From: Streptomyces coacervatus
Lineage (GTDB): Bacteria; Actinomycetota; Actinomycetes; Streptomycetales; Streptomycetaceae
Assembly (NCBI RefSeq): GCF_029223485.1
Contig: NZ_JARHTP010000013.1
Span: 124,001-188,000, forward strand
Direction: 5' to 3'
DNA length: 64,000 nt
This document shows, piece by piece, positions 8,126 through 16,495 of this stretch. The translations under genes and the position numbers were made by a program. The notes beneath the pieces were generated by a model that was given only the letters and a program-made list of their open reading frames with translations, searched no databases and was not told the origin of the DNA. The stretch's first letter is position 1. Every line of letters begins with the position of its first letter.

Positions 8126-9157
8126 TCAACTCGTCGCCTGCGGTGGCATGTTGTACGGCGTGACCACCTGGATCGCCGACGGCAGCGTAGGGCCCGCGGG
8201 CGGCAGGGCGCCGTGGGCGCGCATCACGATGTGGCAGGCCTCGCGCATGTCCTGGCGCAGGTCGTGGTGGAGGACGGCGGACAGGCGGTGCTCGCGCAGC
8301 AGACGGGTGTTGTCGTGGTCGAGGTCGTGCGCGACGAACACCGCGCACTCGCGGCCCAGGTCCTCGAAGGCGCGCAGGGTGGCGTTGTTGCCGCCGCCGA
8401 TCGAGTAGACGGCGCGGATGGCCGGGTCGCGTTCCAGGGCGGCGCGGACCAGGTCGTACTGGGTGGCGTCCAGGCCGTGTCCCTCGGCGATCTCGACCAG
8501 CGTGCGGTCCGGGTGGCGGGTGCGCATGGCGCTGCGGAAGCCCATCTCGCGCTCCTCCTCGTTGCGGAAGAAGCCGCTGCTGAGGCTGGTGAGCACATTG
8601 CCGGGGCGCTCGCCCAGCCACTGGCCCATCAGGTAGGCGGCGGTCGCGCCGGCGGCCCGGTTGTCGATGCCGACGTAGGCGAGGCGGGCGGTGGCGGGCA
8701 GGTCGGTGACCAGGGTGACGACGGGGATGCCGGCCTCGGCGAGGCGGCCGACGGCGGCCGTGACCTCGGGGACATCCGGGGCCTTGAGGATCACGCCCTG
8801 CGAGCCGCGCCGGGCGATCCGGTCCAGGATCCTCGTCAGCTCCGGCGCCGGGCCGGTCTCGCGGAAGTGGAAGCGCGAGCGGACGACGGCCGGGTGCAGG
8901 GACGGCAGCTCCGCCTCCAGGGCGGCGCGTACGGCGGTGGAGAACCGTTCCGGCGTCTGCATCACGATGTCGATCATGAAGGTGCGGCCGACCAGCCGCA
9001 CCTGGGTGCGCTGCCGGTCCAGGTCGGCGATGGCCTGCTGGACCTCCCGTGCGGTGCTCTCGCGGACACCGCCCCTGCCGTTCAGGACCCGGTCGACGGT
9101 GGCCTCGCTCAGGCCCGCCTGGCGGGCGATCTCCCGGATCGGGAACGGGTGACCCAT
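8126..9157 (-). CDS. LacI-family transcriptional regulator
   Basis: The 343-residue regulator has helix-turn-helix FPIREIARQAGLSEATVDRVL at residues 5-25. The usual hinge GYxPN is replaced by a less typical sequence (DLDRQRTQVRLVG), as seen in the branch with ribose-binding-protein-like effector domains. The effector domain includes GSQGVILKAPDVPEV and the AYVGIDNRAAGATAAY stretch. It is divergent from the PhyH-dioxygenase/SDR/Gfo operon and probably controls it through the 108-bp shared region, which carries a TTTGT-N4-ACA dyad at 9210-9222. The ligand is likely a polyol or sugar. Confidence 0.9.
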   Translation of the reverse strand: MGHPFPIREIARQAGLSEATVDRVLNGRGGVRESTAREVQQAIADLDRQRTQVRLVGRTFMIDIVMQTPERFSTAVRAALEAELPSLHPAVVRSRFHFRETGPAPELTRILDRIARRGSQGVILKAPDVPEVTAAVGRLAEAGIPVVTLVTDLPATARLAYVGIDNRAAGATAAYLMGQWLGERPGNVLTSLSSGFFRNEEEREMGFRSAMRTRHPDRTLVEIAEGHGLDATQYDLVRAALERDPAIRAVYSIGGGNNATLRAFEDLGRECAVFVAHDLDHDNTRLLREHRLSAVLHHDLRQDMREACHIVMRAHGALPPAGPTLPSAIQVVTPYNMPPQATS

Positions 9158-9209
9158 TCGGTGGCTCCTTGAGGGGTTTTTGATGGCCGCGTGCCGGTTG
9201 TTCGACGGG

Positions 9210-9222
9210 TTTGTACTGACAA
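9210..9222. promoter_or_regulatory. TTTGT-N4-ACA operator-like dyad (copy 1)
   Basis: TTTGTACTGACAA contains the TGT-N4-ACA dyad and lies 43 bp before the dioxygenase start, in the divergent region with the LacI gene. Two further copies of TTTGT-N4-ACA are in the inositol divergent promoter at 20567-20579 and, reversed, at 20600-20612. This suggests one regulator for both loci. Confidence 0.55.
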
Positions 9223-9264
9223 GAATGGCAGCGCTGAGTCGCCCCTGTCACCGAGAGGACCTCG

Positions 9265-10428
9265 ATGTCCTTCACCGCCGTACAACACCGTGCCTGGCTG
9301 TCCGAGCAGGACTGCGACCTCGACTCGTTCCGCACGCTCGTCGAGCGGACGGCCGACCTCGCCGACTACCCGCACGCCCTGGCGGTGGAGCGGAACGTCC
9401 TGCTGTACGACGCCGAGCGCGTCCTCGCAGCCGGGCGCCGGGACGTCCAGGCGGAGCTGGTCAGAGCGCTCACCGACGGGCCCGGAGTGGTGGTGTTCCG
9501 GGGCGCGTTCCCCGACCGGGTGGTCGTCGAGCGGGCCACCGAGGTGTTCGACTCGCTGATCCGCGAGCAGTACGCGGCGGGTACGACGGCCGGCGACCAC
9601 TTCGCCAAGCCGGGCGCCAACGAGCGGGTGTGGAACGCGCTGGAGAAGGCGGCCCTCTACGACCCGGCGGCCTTCGCCGACTACTACGCCAACCCCGTCC
9701 TCGCGCTGGTCTGCGAGGCCTGGCTCGGCCCCGGCTACCAGGTGACCTCCCAGGTCAACGTGGTCAACCCGGGCGGCCTCGCCCAGACCGTGCACCGCGA
9801 CTACCACCTCGGCTTCCTCTCCGACGAGGCCGCTGCGGCCTACCCGTCGCACGTCCACCGCCTCTCCCCCGTGCTCACCCTGCAGGGCGCGGTCGCGCAC
9901 TGCGACATGCCGGTGGAGTCGGGTCCGACGCTGTACCTGCCGTTCTCGCAGGCGTACGAGCCCGGCTATCTGGCCTGGCGGCGGCCGGAGTTCCAGGCGT
10001 ACTTCAAGGAGCGCCACGTCCAGCTCCCGCTCGGCAAGGGCGACGCCGTCTTCTTCAACCCGGCGCTGTTCCACGCCGCCGGCACCAACCGCACCCCCGA
10101 CGTGCGGCGCATGGCCAACCTGCTGCAGGTGTCCTCGGCCTTCGGGCGCGCGATGGAGACCGTGGACCGCGAGGCGGTGGCCAACGCGGTCTACCCGGTG
10201 CTGCTGCGCCGCAAGGCCGAGGGTGCCGACGAGGCGTGGCTGGAGAACGTGATCGCCGCGAGCGCCGAGGGCTACCCCTTCCCCACCAACCTCGACAGCG
10301 ACCCGCCGGTCGACGGACTGGCCCCGCCCTCGCAGGCGGACCTCGTGCGCGAGGCACTGCGCGAGGGACGGCCCGCGCGGATCCTGCGGGACCAACTGCG
10401 CGTGGCCGGCGAACGGCGCGCGAGCTGA
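9265..10428 (+). CDS. Phytanoyl-CoA dioxygenase (PhyH) family protein
   Basis: The 387-residue protein is a predicted Fe(II)/2-oxoglutarate-dependent oxygenase with a jelly-roll core. The metal-binding pair HxD is visible as TVHRDYHLG, and the distal His as NPALFHAAGTNRT. An Arg slightly downstream (DVRRMANLLQ) could bind 2-oxoglutarate. The about 90-residue N-terminal extension is helical. It is the first gene of a rightward operon with an SDR (17-nt gap) and, past an intergenic repeat, an inositol-dehydrogenase-like gene. PhyH proteins hydroxylate varied small molecules; from context the substrate may be a polyol or its derivative, but this is inference. Confidence 0.85.
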   Translation: MSFTAVQHRAWLSEQDCDLDSFRTLVERTADLADYPHALAVERNVLLYDAERVLAAGRRDVQAELVRALTDGPGVVVFRGAFPDRVVVERATEVFDSLIREQYAAGTTAGDHFAKPGANERVWNALEKAALYDPAAFADYYANPVLALVCEAWLGPGYQVTSQVNVVNPGGLAQTVHRDYHLGFLSDEAAAAYPSHVHRLSPVLTLQGAVAHCDMPVESGPTLYLPFSQAYEPGYLAWRRPEFQAYFKERHVQLPLGKGDAVFFNPALFHAAGTNRTPDVRRMANLLQVSSAFGRAMETVDREAVANAVYPVLLRRKAEGADEAWLENVIAASAEGYPFPTNLDSDPPVDGLAPPSQADLVREALREGRPARILRDQLRVAGERRAS

Positions 10429-10445
10429 AAGGGCAGCGGAGATCC

Positions 10446-11222
10446 ATGGGACTTCTCGACGACAAGGTCGTCCTCGTCAACGGCGGCAGCCAGGGCGTCG
10501 GCGCCGCCATCGCGCGGGCGGCCGTCCGGGAGGGGGCCGTCGTGGCCGTCACCGGACGGCGTCCGGAGCCCGGCGAGGCGCTGGTCGGCGAGCTGTCGGC
10601 GGCGGGCGGCAAGGCGATGTTCATCCGCGCCGACCTCGCGGACGCCGAGCAGGCCATGCACGCGGTGGGCGACGTCGTCGCCGCGTACGGGCGTGTCGAC
10701 TGCCTGGTCAACTCCGCGGGGCTCACCTCCCGCGGCACGCTGCTGGACACCACGCCCGAGCTGTTCGACGAGCACATCGCGATCAACCTGAAGGCGCCGT
10801 TCTTCGCCATGCAGGCCGCCGTCGCGGACATGGTGGCCCGGAAGTCCCCCGGCACGATCGTCAACATCATCACCACCTCGGCGCACGGCGGACAGCCGTT
10901 CCTCGCGCCGTACGTGGCCTCGAAGGCCGGCCTGGTCGGCCTGACCCGCAACGCCGCGCACGCCCACCGCTGGGACCGGATCCGCATCAACGGCCTGAAC
11001 ATCGGCTGGACGGCGACCGAGGGCGAGGACGCCACGCAGAAGACCTTCCACGACGCCACGGACGACTGGCGCGAGGAGGCGGCGGCCAAGCTGCCGATGG
11101 GCAAGCTGGGCCAGCCGGACGAGATCGCGGACTTCGTGGTCTTCCTGCTGTCGGACCGGTCGGGCGTGGTGACGGGATCGGTGATCGACTGGGACCAGAA
11201 CGTCTTGGGCGGCTTGGACTGA
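10446..11222 (+). CDS. SDR-family oxidoreductase
   Basis: The 258-residue classical short-chain dehydrogenase/reductase begins MGLLDDKVVLVNGGSQGVG. The nucleotide-binding GGSQGVG (usually TGxxxGxG) is at 13-19, NSAG is in the middle, and the catalytic Ser...Tyr-x3-Lys is visible as ITTSAHG followed by YVASK. It starts 17 nt after the dioxygenase stop, behind AGCGGAG, so it is co-transcribed. It likely oxidises or reduces a hydroxyl on the same substrate that the dioxygenase and neighbouring Gfo/Idh enzymes handle. The C-terminus VTGSVIDWDQNVLGGLD is of typical SDR length. Confidence 0.9.
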   Translation: MGLLDDKVVLVNGGSQGVGAAIARAAVREGAVVAVTGRRPEPGEALVGELSAAGGKAMFIRADLADAEQAMHAVGDVVAAYGRVDCLVNSAGLTSRGTLLDTTPELFDEHIAINLKAPFFAMQAAVADMVARKSPGTIVNIITTSAHGGQPFLAPYVASKAGLVGLTRNAAHAHRWDRIRINGLNIGWTATEGEDATQKTFHDATDDWREEAAAKLPMGKLGQPDEIADFVVFLLSDRSGVVTGSVIDWDQNVLGGLD

Positions 11223-11290
11223 ATCAGCCCGTCCGGCGTTTGAGGACGAGCCCGAAGGGCGATTCGGGGTCCGGGGCAGAGCCCCGGCAA
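11223..11290. repeat. Dispersed Streptomyces intergenic repeat with hairpins
   Basis: The stretch contains CAGCCCGTCCGGCGTTTGAG, then GCCCGAAGGGC and CCGGGGC-AGA-GCCCCGG (7-bp stem, 11271-11287). I recognise this as the GC-rich element found between many Streptomyces genes, usually just after stop codons. It could attenuate or terminate transcription between the SDR and the downstream dehydrogenase. It has no U-tract. Confidence 0.75.
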
Positions 11291-11327
11291 CGGACAGCAA
11301 CCACACACCAGGAAAGCAGCGGAGCTA

Positions 11328-12332
11328 ATGCGCATCGGAATCCTCGGCCTCGGCCGCATCGGCGCCTTCCACGCCGAGACCCTCTCCGGACTCGACGCGG
11401 TCGAGTCGCTCGTCCTCACCGACCCGTTCACGGACGCCGCCAAGTCCGCGGCGGAGCGGTTCGGCGGCGAGGTCGTGGACTCGCCGGAGGCCCTGCTGGC
11501 CGCCGGCGTCGACGGCATCGTGGTCGCGGCCGCGACGGACGCCCACCCCGGGCTGATCCTGGCCGGGGTCGAGGCCGGCATCCCGGTCTTCTGCGAGAAG
11601 CCCGTCGCCAAGACCATGGCCGAGGGCGTCCAGGTCCTCAAGGCCGTCGAGGGCACGGATGTGCCGATCCAGATCGGCTACAACCGCCGCTTCGACGCCG
11701 GCTTCGTCGCCGCCCGCGCCGCCGTGCAGGCCGGTGAGCTGGGCAAACTGCACACCGTACGGTCGACCACGCTGGACCCTGCGCCCCCGCCGGCCGGGTA
11801 CATCGCCGCCTCGGGCGGCATCTTCCGCGACTGCTCCGTGCACGACTTCGACATCATCCGCTGGGTGACCGGCCGCGAGGTCGTCGAGGTGTACGCCGTC
11901 GGCGGCAACCGGGGCGCCGACTACATCAAGGAAGCGGGCGACGCCGACACCACCGGCGCCATCCTCACCCTGGACGACGGCACGATCGCGGTCGTCTCCA
12001 ACTCCCGCCACAACGCCCGGGGTTACGACGTCCGCATGGAGATCCACGGCTTTACGGACTCCATCGCCGTGGGCCTGGACGACAAGCTGCCGCTGCGCTC
12101 CGTCGAGCCCGGCGTGACCTTCCCGGCCGGCACCCCGCACGACTTCTTCATGGACCGCTTCACCGAGGCCTACCGCGCCGAACTCACCGCGTTCACCGAG
12201 GTCGTGGCCGGCACCCGCCCCTCGCCCTGCACGGTCGCGGACGCCCTGGAGGCCGGCTGGATCGCCGACGCGTGCACGCTGTCGCTGCACGAGCACCGGC
12301 CGGTGACCATCGCCGAGGTCCGCACCGCCTGA
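11328..12332 (+). CDS. Inositol 2-dehydrogenase-like oxidoreductase (Gfo/Idh/MocA)
   Basis: The 334-residue NAD-dependent dehydrogenase starts MRIGILGLGRIGAFHAETL, with the Rossmann GLGRIG at residues 7-12. FCEKPVAK carries the family catalytic Lys. IQIGYNRRFD and FRDCSVHDFDIIRW (catalytic His/Asp region) match IolG-type enzymes. It oxidises inositol isomers or related cyclitols at C2 in family members; exact specificity is inferred. It follows the SDR after a 105-nt gap holding the dispersed repeat, with GCAGCGGAG before the start. A strong hairpin follows the stop. Confidence 0.88.
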   Translation: MRIGILGLGRIGAFHAETLSGLDAVESLVLTDPFTDAAKSAAERFGGEVVDSPEALLAAGVDGIVVAAATDAHPGLILAGVEAGIPVFCEKPVAKTMAEGVQVLKAVEGTDVPIQIGYNRRFDAGFVAARAAVQAGELGKLHTVRSTTLDPAPPPAGYIAASGGIFRDCSVHDFDIIRWVTGREVVEVYAVGGNRGADYIKEAGDADTTGAILTLDDGTIAVVSNSRHNARGYDVRMEIHGFTDSIAVGLDDKLPLRSVEPGVTFPAGTPHDFFMDRFTEAYRAELTAFTEVVAGTRPSPCTVADALEAGWIADACTLSLHEHRPVTIAEVRTA

Positions 12333-12348
12333 GCGGCGGCCGCAGTCT

Positions 12349-12393
12349 CTCGTGCTCCGGGTGCTGGGCGGCCTCCGGCGCCCGGAGCACGAG
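12349..12393 (+). terminator. Stem-loop terminator after the dehydrogenase gene
   Basis: The arms CTCGTGCTCCGGG (12349-12361) and CCCGGAGCACGAG (12381-12393) form a perfect 13-bp stem with a 19-nt loop, 16 nt after the stop codon. It has no U-run. It closes the 9.2-12.3 kb operon. Confidence 0.88.
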
Positions 12394-12493
12394 TGTGTCG
12401 ACCACCACGTCGCCCGGTCCGACACGGCCAGGAGATCTCTGCGTACGACCATGAGATCGCCTTGACCGAACGAACGACCGAGGAGCGACGGCC

Positions 12494-13870
12494 ATGAACG
12501 CCGACGAGATACCCGGACCCTCCGACGACACCCGTCAACCCGCCTTCTCCAGCGGGGAGTTACGCACGCCGCTCGGCCCCGCAGGCCCCCGCGCGGTGGT
12601 CGTCGTAGGCGCCGGGCCGAGCGGTCTCGCGGCCGCGCGTGAACTGGAGCGGGCCGGACACCGGGTGACCGTCCTGGAGGAGCAGGAGACCGTGGCCGGG
12701 AAGTGCCGGAGCGTACGCATCGACGGCCGGGCCTACGACCTCGGCGGGCACATCTGCACCAACCGGTACGAGCGGACGGCGGAGTTGATGGCCGAACTGG
12801 ACGTGGAGACGGAGCGCACCAGCCGCTATCGCGTCCTCGACGCCGAGGGACGCGCCACCGCCCAGCCCATGGCGTTCCTGCGCGGCGACGCCTTCCCGCG
12901 CTACCGGGCGCTGCGCGAGCGGGAGTTCCCGCGCATCGCCGAACCCGGGCTCGCCCACTCCGCGCGGGCCCTGGCCGCACCGGTCACCCACTGGCTCGCC
13001 GAACACGGCCTTCAGTCCATGGCCGAGTCGTTCGGCACCGGGTACACGGCGGCCGGGTACGGCTATCTCGACGACGACGTGCCCGCGCTCTACTTCGTCA
13101 AGTACGCCGAGATGACCGGACTGCTGTCCGACCCGCCCGAACTCCTCGGCCACGCGGGCGCGTTCACCGTCGTGGGCGGCTTCGACACGCTGTGGCGGCG
13201 GGTCGCCGAGGAGCTGAAGGACGTACGGCTCGGCGTGCGGGTGCTGTCGGTCGAACGGCACACGGGCGGCGTACGCGTCCACACCGACTCCGGCCCGGTG
13301 GACGCGGACGACCTGGTCCTCGCCGTCCCCCTGGACCGCATCCTGCCGCTCCTGGACGCCACCGAGGACGAGCGCGACCTGGCCGGGCGGATCCGCTCCA
13401 ACGCCTACCACACCACCCTCGCCACCGCCTCCGGCCTCCCGGAGAATGCCTTCTACTTCCTCGACCGCCACACCGCGACCCGTGACGCGAGCGGCCACTG
13501 CGTCTCGTACCACCACCGCTACCCGGACAGCGACGTACGGACCTTCTACTCCTACGGCCGCCCCGAGGACGTCACCGCTCGGCTGCGGGACGACGTCGCG
13601 GAGCTCGGCGGGCGGCTGGAGGAGGTGCATCTGCACCGCCAGTGGGCGTTCATGCCGCACTTCGGCAGCGCCGACCTCGCGGACGGTGTCCTGGACCGGC
13701 TCGACGCACTGCAGGGCCGAGGCCGCACCTACTACGTCGGCGGGCTGCCCGCCTTCGAGCTGATCGAGTGCACCATCGCGCACGCCCAGGAACTCGCCCG
13801 CCGCCACTTCCCGCCCGCGGGCGCCACACTGACCCTGCACCAACCGACCGAGGAGGAACGGCCGTCATGA
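12494..13870 (+). CDS. FAD-dependent amine-oxidase-like oxidoreductase, with TTA codon
   Basis: The 458-residue flavoprotein has an N-terminal dinucleotide-binding fold at about 36-60 (VVVVGAGPSGLAAARELERAG), then EEQETVAGKC and DLGGHICTN, the arrangement of the flavin amine oxidase/protoporphyrinogen-oxidase group. No signal peptide or membrane helix is seen. The ATG is preceded by GAGGAGCGAC. Codon 23 is TTA (12560-12562), the rare leucine codon read by the bldA tRNA, so translation may be tied to development. It overlaps the next Gfo/Idh gene by 4 nt, forming a two-gene operon after the strong terminator. The substrate is unknown. Confidence 0.85.
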   Translation: MNADEIPGPSDDTRQPAFSSGELRTPLGPAGPRAVVVVGAGPSGLAAARELERAGHRVTVLEEQETVAGKCRSVRIDGRAYDLGGHICTNRYERTAELMAELDVETERTSRYRVLDAEGRATAQPMAFLRGDAFPRYRALREREFPRIAEPGLAHSARALAAPVTHWLAEHGLQSMAESFGTGYTAAGYGYLDDDVPALYFVKYAEMTGLLSDPPELLGHAGAFTVVGGFDTLWRRVAEELKDVRLGVRVLSVERHTGGVRVHTDSGPVDADDLVLAVPLDRILPLLDATEDERDLAGRIRSNAYHTTLATASGLPENAFYFLDRHTATRDASGHCVSYHHRYPDSDVRTFYSYGRPEDVTARLRDDVAELGGRLEEVHLHRQWAFMPHFGSADLADGVLDRLDALQGRGRTYYVGGLPAFELIECTIAHAQELARRHFPPAGATLTLHQPTEEERPS

Positions 13871-14883
13871 GCGAACCCGTCCGCGAGCCACTGCGCATCG
13901 GCGTCCTGGGCGCCGCCCGGATCACCGAACGCGCCCTGATCGACCCGGCCAGGACGGGCGGCCACCGTCTCGTCGCGGTGGCCGCCCGCGACCGGTCCCG
14001 CGCCGAGGCCTTCGCCGCCGAGCACAGTGTGGAGCGGGTCGCGGACTCCTACGCCGATCTGCTCGCCGATCCCGAGGTCGAGGTGGTCTACAACCCGCTC
14101 GCCAACGGCCTGCACGGGCCCTGGAACCTGGCCGCCCTGGCGGCCGGCAAGCACGTCCTGAGCGAGAAGCCGTCGGCGAGCAACGCCGAGGAGGCCGCCG
14201 AGGTACGGGAGGCGGCCGCGAAGGCCGGCACGGTCTTCATGGAGGGCTTCCACTACCTCTTCCACCCGGTCACCCGGCGCCTGCACGAGCTCCTGCAGAG
14301 CGGTGAACTGGGCGAGCTGCAGCGGGTGGAGACGATGGTCGCGATCCAGGCCCCCGCCGACACCGACCCGCGCTGGTCCCTGCCGCTGGCCGGCGGCGCC
14401 GTGATGGACCTCGGCTGCTACAGCCTGCACGCGCTGCGGATGCTGGCGCCCTGGGCGGGCGGCGCCCCGCGGCTGGTCTCGGCGCAGGGCGGGGAGCGTT
14501 CGGGCGCACCCGGGGTCGACGAGTGGCTGGACGCCGAAGTGGCCTTCCCGAACGGCGCCACCGGCTCGGCGCGCTGCCACATGGCGTACGACAGGCTGGA
14601 GATGAGCTGCCGGATCGTCGGCAGCCGGGGCGAGGCGCTGGCGCCGAACTTCGTGCTCCCGCAGATGGACGACCGGATCGTGGTCCGCACGGCGGAGGGT
14701 GAGCGGACGGAGCGGCTCGGGACCCGGTCGTCGTACACGTACCAGCTGGAGGCCTTCACGGCGCGGGTACGGGCGGGCGCTGCACTGCCGCTGGATGCGG
14801 ACGACGCGGTGGCGACGATGACCCTGATCGACGCCTGCTACCGGGCGGCCGGATTCGAACCCCGGCCGCGGACGCGGGTGTAG
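13867..14883 (+). CDS. Gfo/Idh/MocA-family oxidoreductase
   Basis: The 338-residue NAD(P)-dependent dehydrogenase starts MSEPVREPLRIGVLGAARI. The Rossmann GVLGAARI is slightly divergent (Ala-Ala for a Gly), as in the trans-1,2-dihydrobenzene-1,2-diol/glucose-fructose oxidoreductase branch. The motifs LSEKPSASN and EGFHYLFHP, then DLGCYSLHALRML, are visible. The ATGA overlap couples it to the flavoprotein. The pair may oxidise one compound in sequence. The substrate cannot be named. Confidence 0.86.
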   Translation: MSEPVREPLRIGVLGAARITERALIDPARTGGHRLVAVAARDRSRAEAFAAEHSVERVADSYADLLADPEVEVVYNPLANGLHGPWNLAALAAGKHVLSEKPSASNAEEAAEVREAAAKAGTVFMEGFHYLFHPVTRRLHELLQSGELGELQRVETMVAIQAPADTDPRWSLPLAGGAVMDLGCYSLHALRMLAPWAGGAPRLVSAQGGERSGAPGVDEWLDAEVAFPNGATGSARCHMAYDRLEMSCRIVGSRGEALAPNFVLPQMDDRIVVRTAEGERTERLGTRSSYTYQLEAFTARVRAGAALPLDADDAVATMTLIDACYRAAGFEPRPRTRV

Positions 14884-15009
14884 CCGGAGGACGGCCGGAC
14901 GGGGCGCCTGGGTTGCCGCGGCGGCGGGCGGGGGCCGGTGCGGGCGCGGACCCGGACGCAGGCGCAGGCCGGGCACGGACGCGGCGCGGGCTCTGCGATG
15001 ATCGGTGCC

Positions 15010-15453
15010 ATGGCCGCTCGCATTGCTCCCGCCCGCGTCGCCGACCTCCAGCAGGTCCTCGCCGACCACAGCCGCTACTGGGGCGAGCGCGATCTGCGCG
15101 ACCTCCATCTGTTGGCCCTGGTGCAGGAGTTCGGCGAGACCTGCCTGGTCGCCCGCTCCGACGACGGCATCCTCGGCTATCTGATCGGCTTCGTCACCCC
15201 CGGCCGCACCGGATACGTGCATCTGATCGCGACGCGGGACGACGCCCGTGGCAGCGGCCTGGGCCGCGAACTGTACGCCGCCTTCACCGAGGCCGCACGG
15301 CGGCAGGGGGCCCTCCGGCTGAAGGCCATCACGAGCCTCGGCAACAAGGAGTCGGTGGCCTTCCACCGCAGCCTCGGTTTCGACGTCCGCGTGGCGGAGG
15401 ACTACAACGGTCCCGGCGAGGACCGGGTCGTGTTCAGCCGCGCGCTCGGCTGA
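15010..15453 (+). CDS. GNAT-family N-acetyltransferase
   Basis: The protein of about 147 residues starts MAARIAPARVADLQQVL; an in-frame ATG 12 nt earlier (14998) is equally possible because neither has a clear ribosome-binding site. The acetyl-CoA-binding motif A is visible as VHLIATRDDARGSGLGRELY, followed by KAITSLGNKESVAFHRSLGF, typical of GNAT proteins acting on small molecules or protein N-termini. It stands alone and its last 20 nt overlap the convergent iolG-like gene. The acceptor substrate is unknown. Confidence 0.82.
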   Translation: MAARIAPARVADLQQVLADHSRYWGERDLRDLHLLALVQEFGETCLVARSDDGILGYLIGFVTPGRTGYVHLIATRDDARGSGLGRELYAAFTEAARRQGALRLKAITSLGNKESVAFHRSLGFDVRVAEDYNGPGEDRVVFSRALG

Positions 15454-16471
15454 CGTCGTACAGGGCCGGCCGCTCGGCCAGCTCGACCTGCACCCGGCCG
15501 CCGCCCTCCAGCGCCCGCACGCCCGCCTCGCACACCGCCGCCACCGCGTAGCCGTCCCACACGCTCGGGCCGATGACCTCGCCGCGGCGGGTGGCGTCGA
15601 CCCAGGCCTGGACCTCTCGGTCGTAGGCGTCGGCGAAGCGTTCGATGTAGTCCTGGGTGATGGTGCCGCCCCAGCGGCCGGCCATATTGGTGACCATGGC
15701 ATGGCCGTCGCCGATGCGGGCGGTGCCGCGTTCGCAGACCACCTCGGCCTGGACCTGGTAGCCGAAGCCGCAGTTGACGAAGATCTCGACGTCGACGATC
15801 GCACCGCCGTCGGTCTCGAAGACGACGAACTGCGGGTCCTGCACTCCGTCCGGTGCGTTCGCGGACGGGGTGGGGCGCAGGACCGTGACGGCGGTGATCT
15901 CCTGGTCGAGCAGCCAGCGCGTCACGTCCATCTCGTGCACCACGGAGTCGTTGATGAGCATCTCGCTGCGCCAGCCGGGCGGGGAGGCGAGGTTGCGGTG
16001 CCGGTTGTGCAGCATCAGCGGGCGGCCCAACTGGCCCGTGTCCAGAAGGGACTTGAGTCTCATGTACTCGGCGTCGTAGCGCCGCATGAAGCCGACCTGG
16101 ACCCGGCGGCGGCCCAGCTTCTGCTCCGCTTCGAGCACGCGCAGTGCGGAGGCCGCGTCCGGGGTGAGCGGCTTCTCGCACAGCACGGGCAGGTCGTGCT
16201 CGAACGCCGTCAGCAGGGCCGCCTCGTGGACGGGCCCCGGGGAGGCGATCAGGACGGCGTCGACGTCGGCCGCCGTCATGGCGGCGGCCGGGTCGGTGTA
16301 GGCGGTGCAGCCGTCGATGCGGGCCGCGACGTCCTTGGCGCGTTCCGCATCGACGTCCACGACTGCGGTCACCCTGGCCCCGCTGGTGACCTCCTGGATA
16401 CGGCGGACATGGTCGGCGCCCATCTTGCCGGTGCCGACGACCGCGACTTGCAGTGTTCCTTGCCGAGCCAT
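15434..16471 (-). CDS. iolG: myo-Inositol 2-dehydrogenase (IolG-like)
   Basis: The 345-residue Gfo/Idh/MocA enzyme has Rossmann VVGTGKMGADHVRRI at residues 10-24, the catalytic-Lys motif LCEKPLTPD, then VQVGFMRRYD and NDSVVHEMDVTRWLL with the His/Asp pair typical of inositol 2-dehydrogenases. It would oxidise myo-inositol to scyllo-inosose with NAD+ in the cytoplasm. It is the last gene of the leftward operon after the ABC importer and the IolE-like TIM barrel, which fits uptake followed by the first two catabolic steps. The start ATG at 16471 lies behind GAAGGGGGAC. The inositol assignment rests on operon context. Confidence 0.88.
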   Translation of the reverse strand: MARQGTLQVAVVGTGKMGADHVRRIQEVTSGARVTAVVDVDAERAKDVAARIDGCTAYTDPAAAMTAADVDAVLIASPGPVHEAALLTAFEHDLPVLCEKPLTPDAASALRVLEAEQKLGRRRVQVGFMRRYDAEYMRLKSLLDTGQLGRPLMLHNRHRNLASPPGWRSEMLINDSVVHEMDVTRWLLDQEITAVTVLRPTPSANAPDGVQDPQFVVFETDGGAIVDVEIFVNCGFGYQVQAEVVCERGTARIGDGHAMVTNMAGRWGGTITQDYIERFADAYDREVQAWVDATRRGEVIGPSVWDGYAVAAVCEAGVRALEGGGRVQVELAERPALYDVSRARG

Positions 16472-16495
16472 GGTCGTTCGTCCCCCTTCGGAGGG

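Noticed and set aside
11223..11290. Intergenic repeat as an insertion-sequence end or attachment site
   Set aside because: No transposase or integrase and no target duplication; it matches the common dispersed Streptomyces intergenic element.
14884..15009. Small gene in the gap before the GNAT gene
   Set aside because: The sequence is extremely GC-rich and repetitive with no ribosome-binding site; no supported product.
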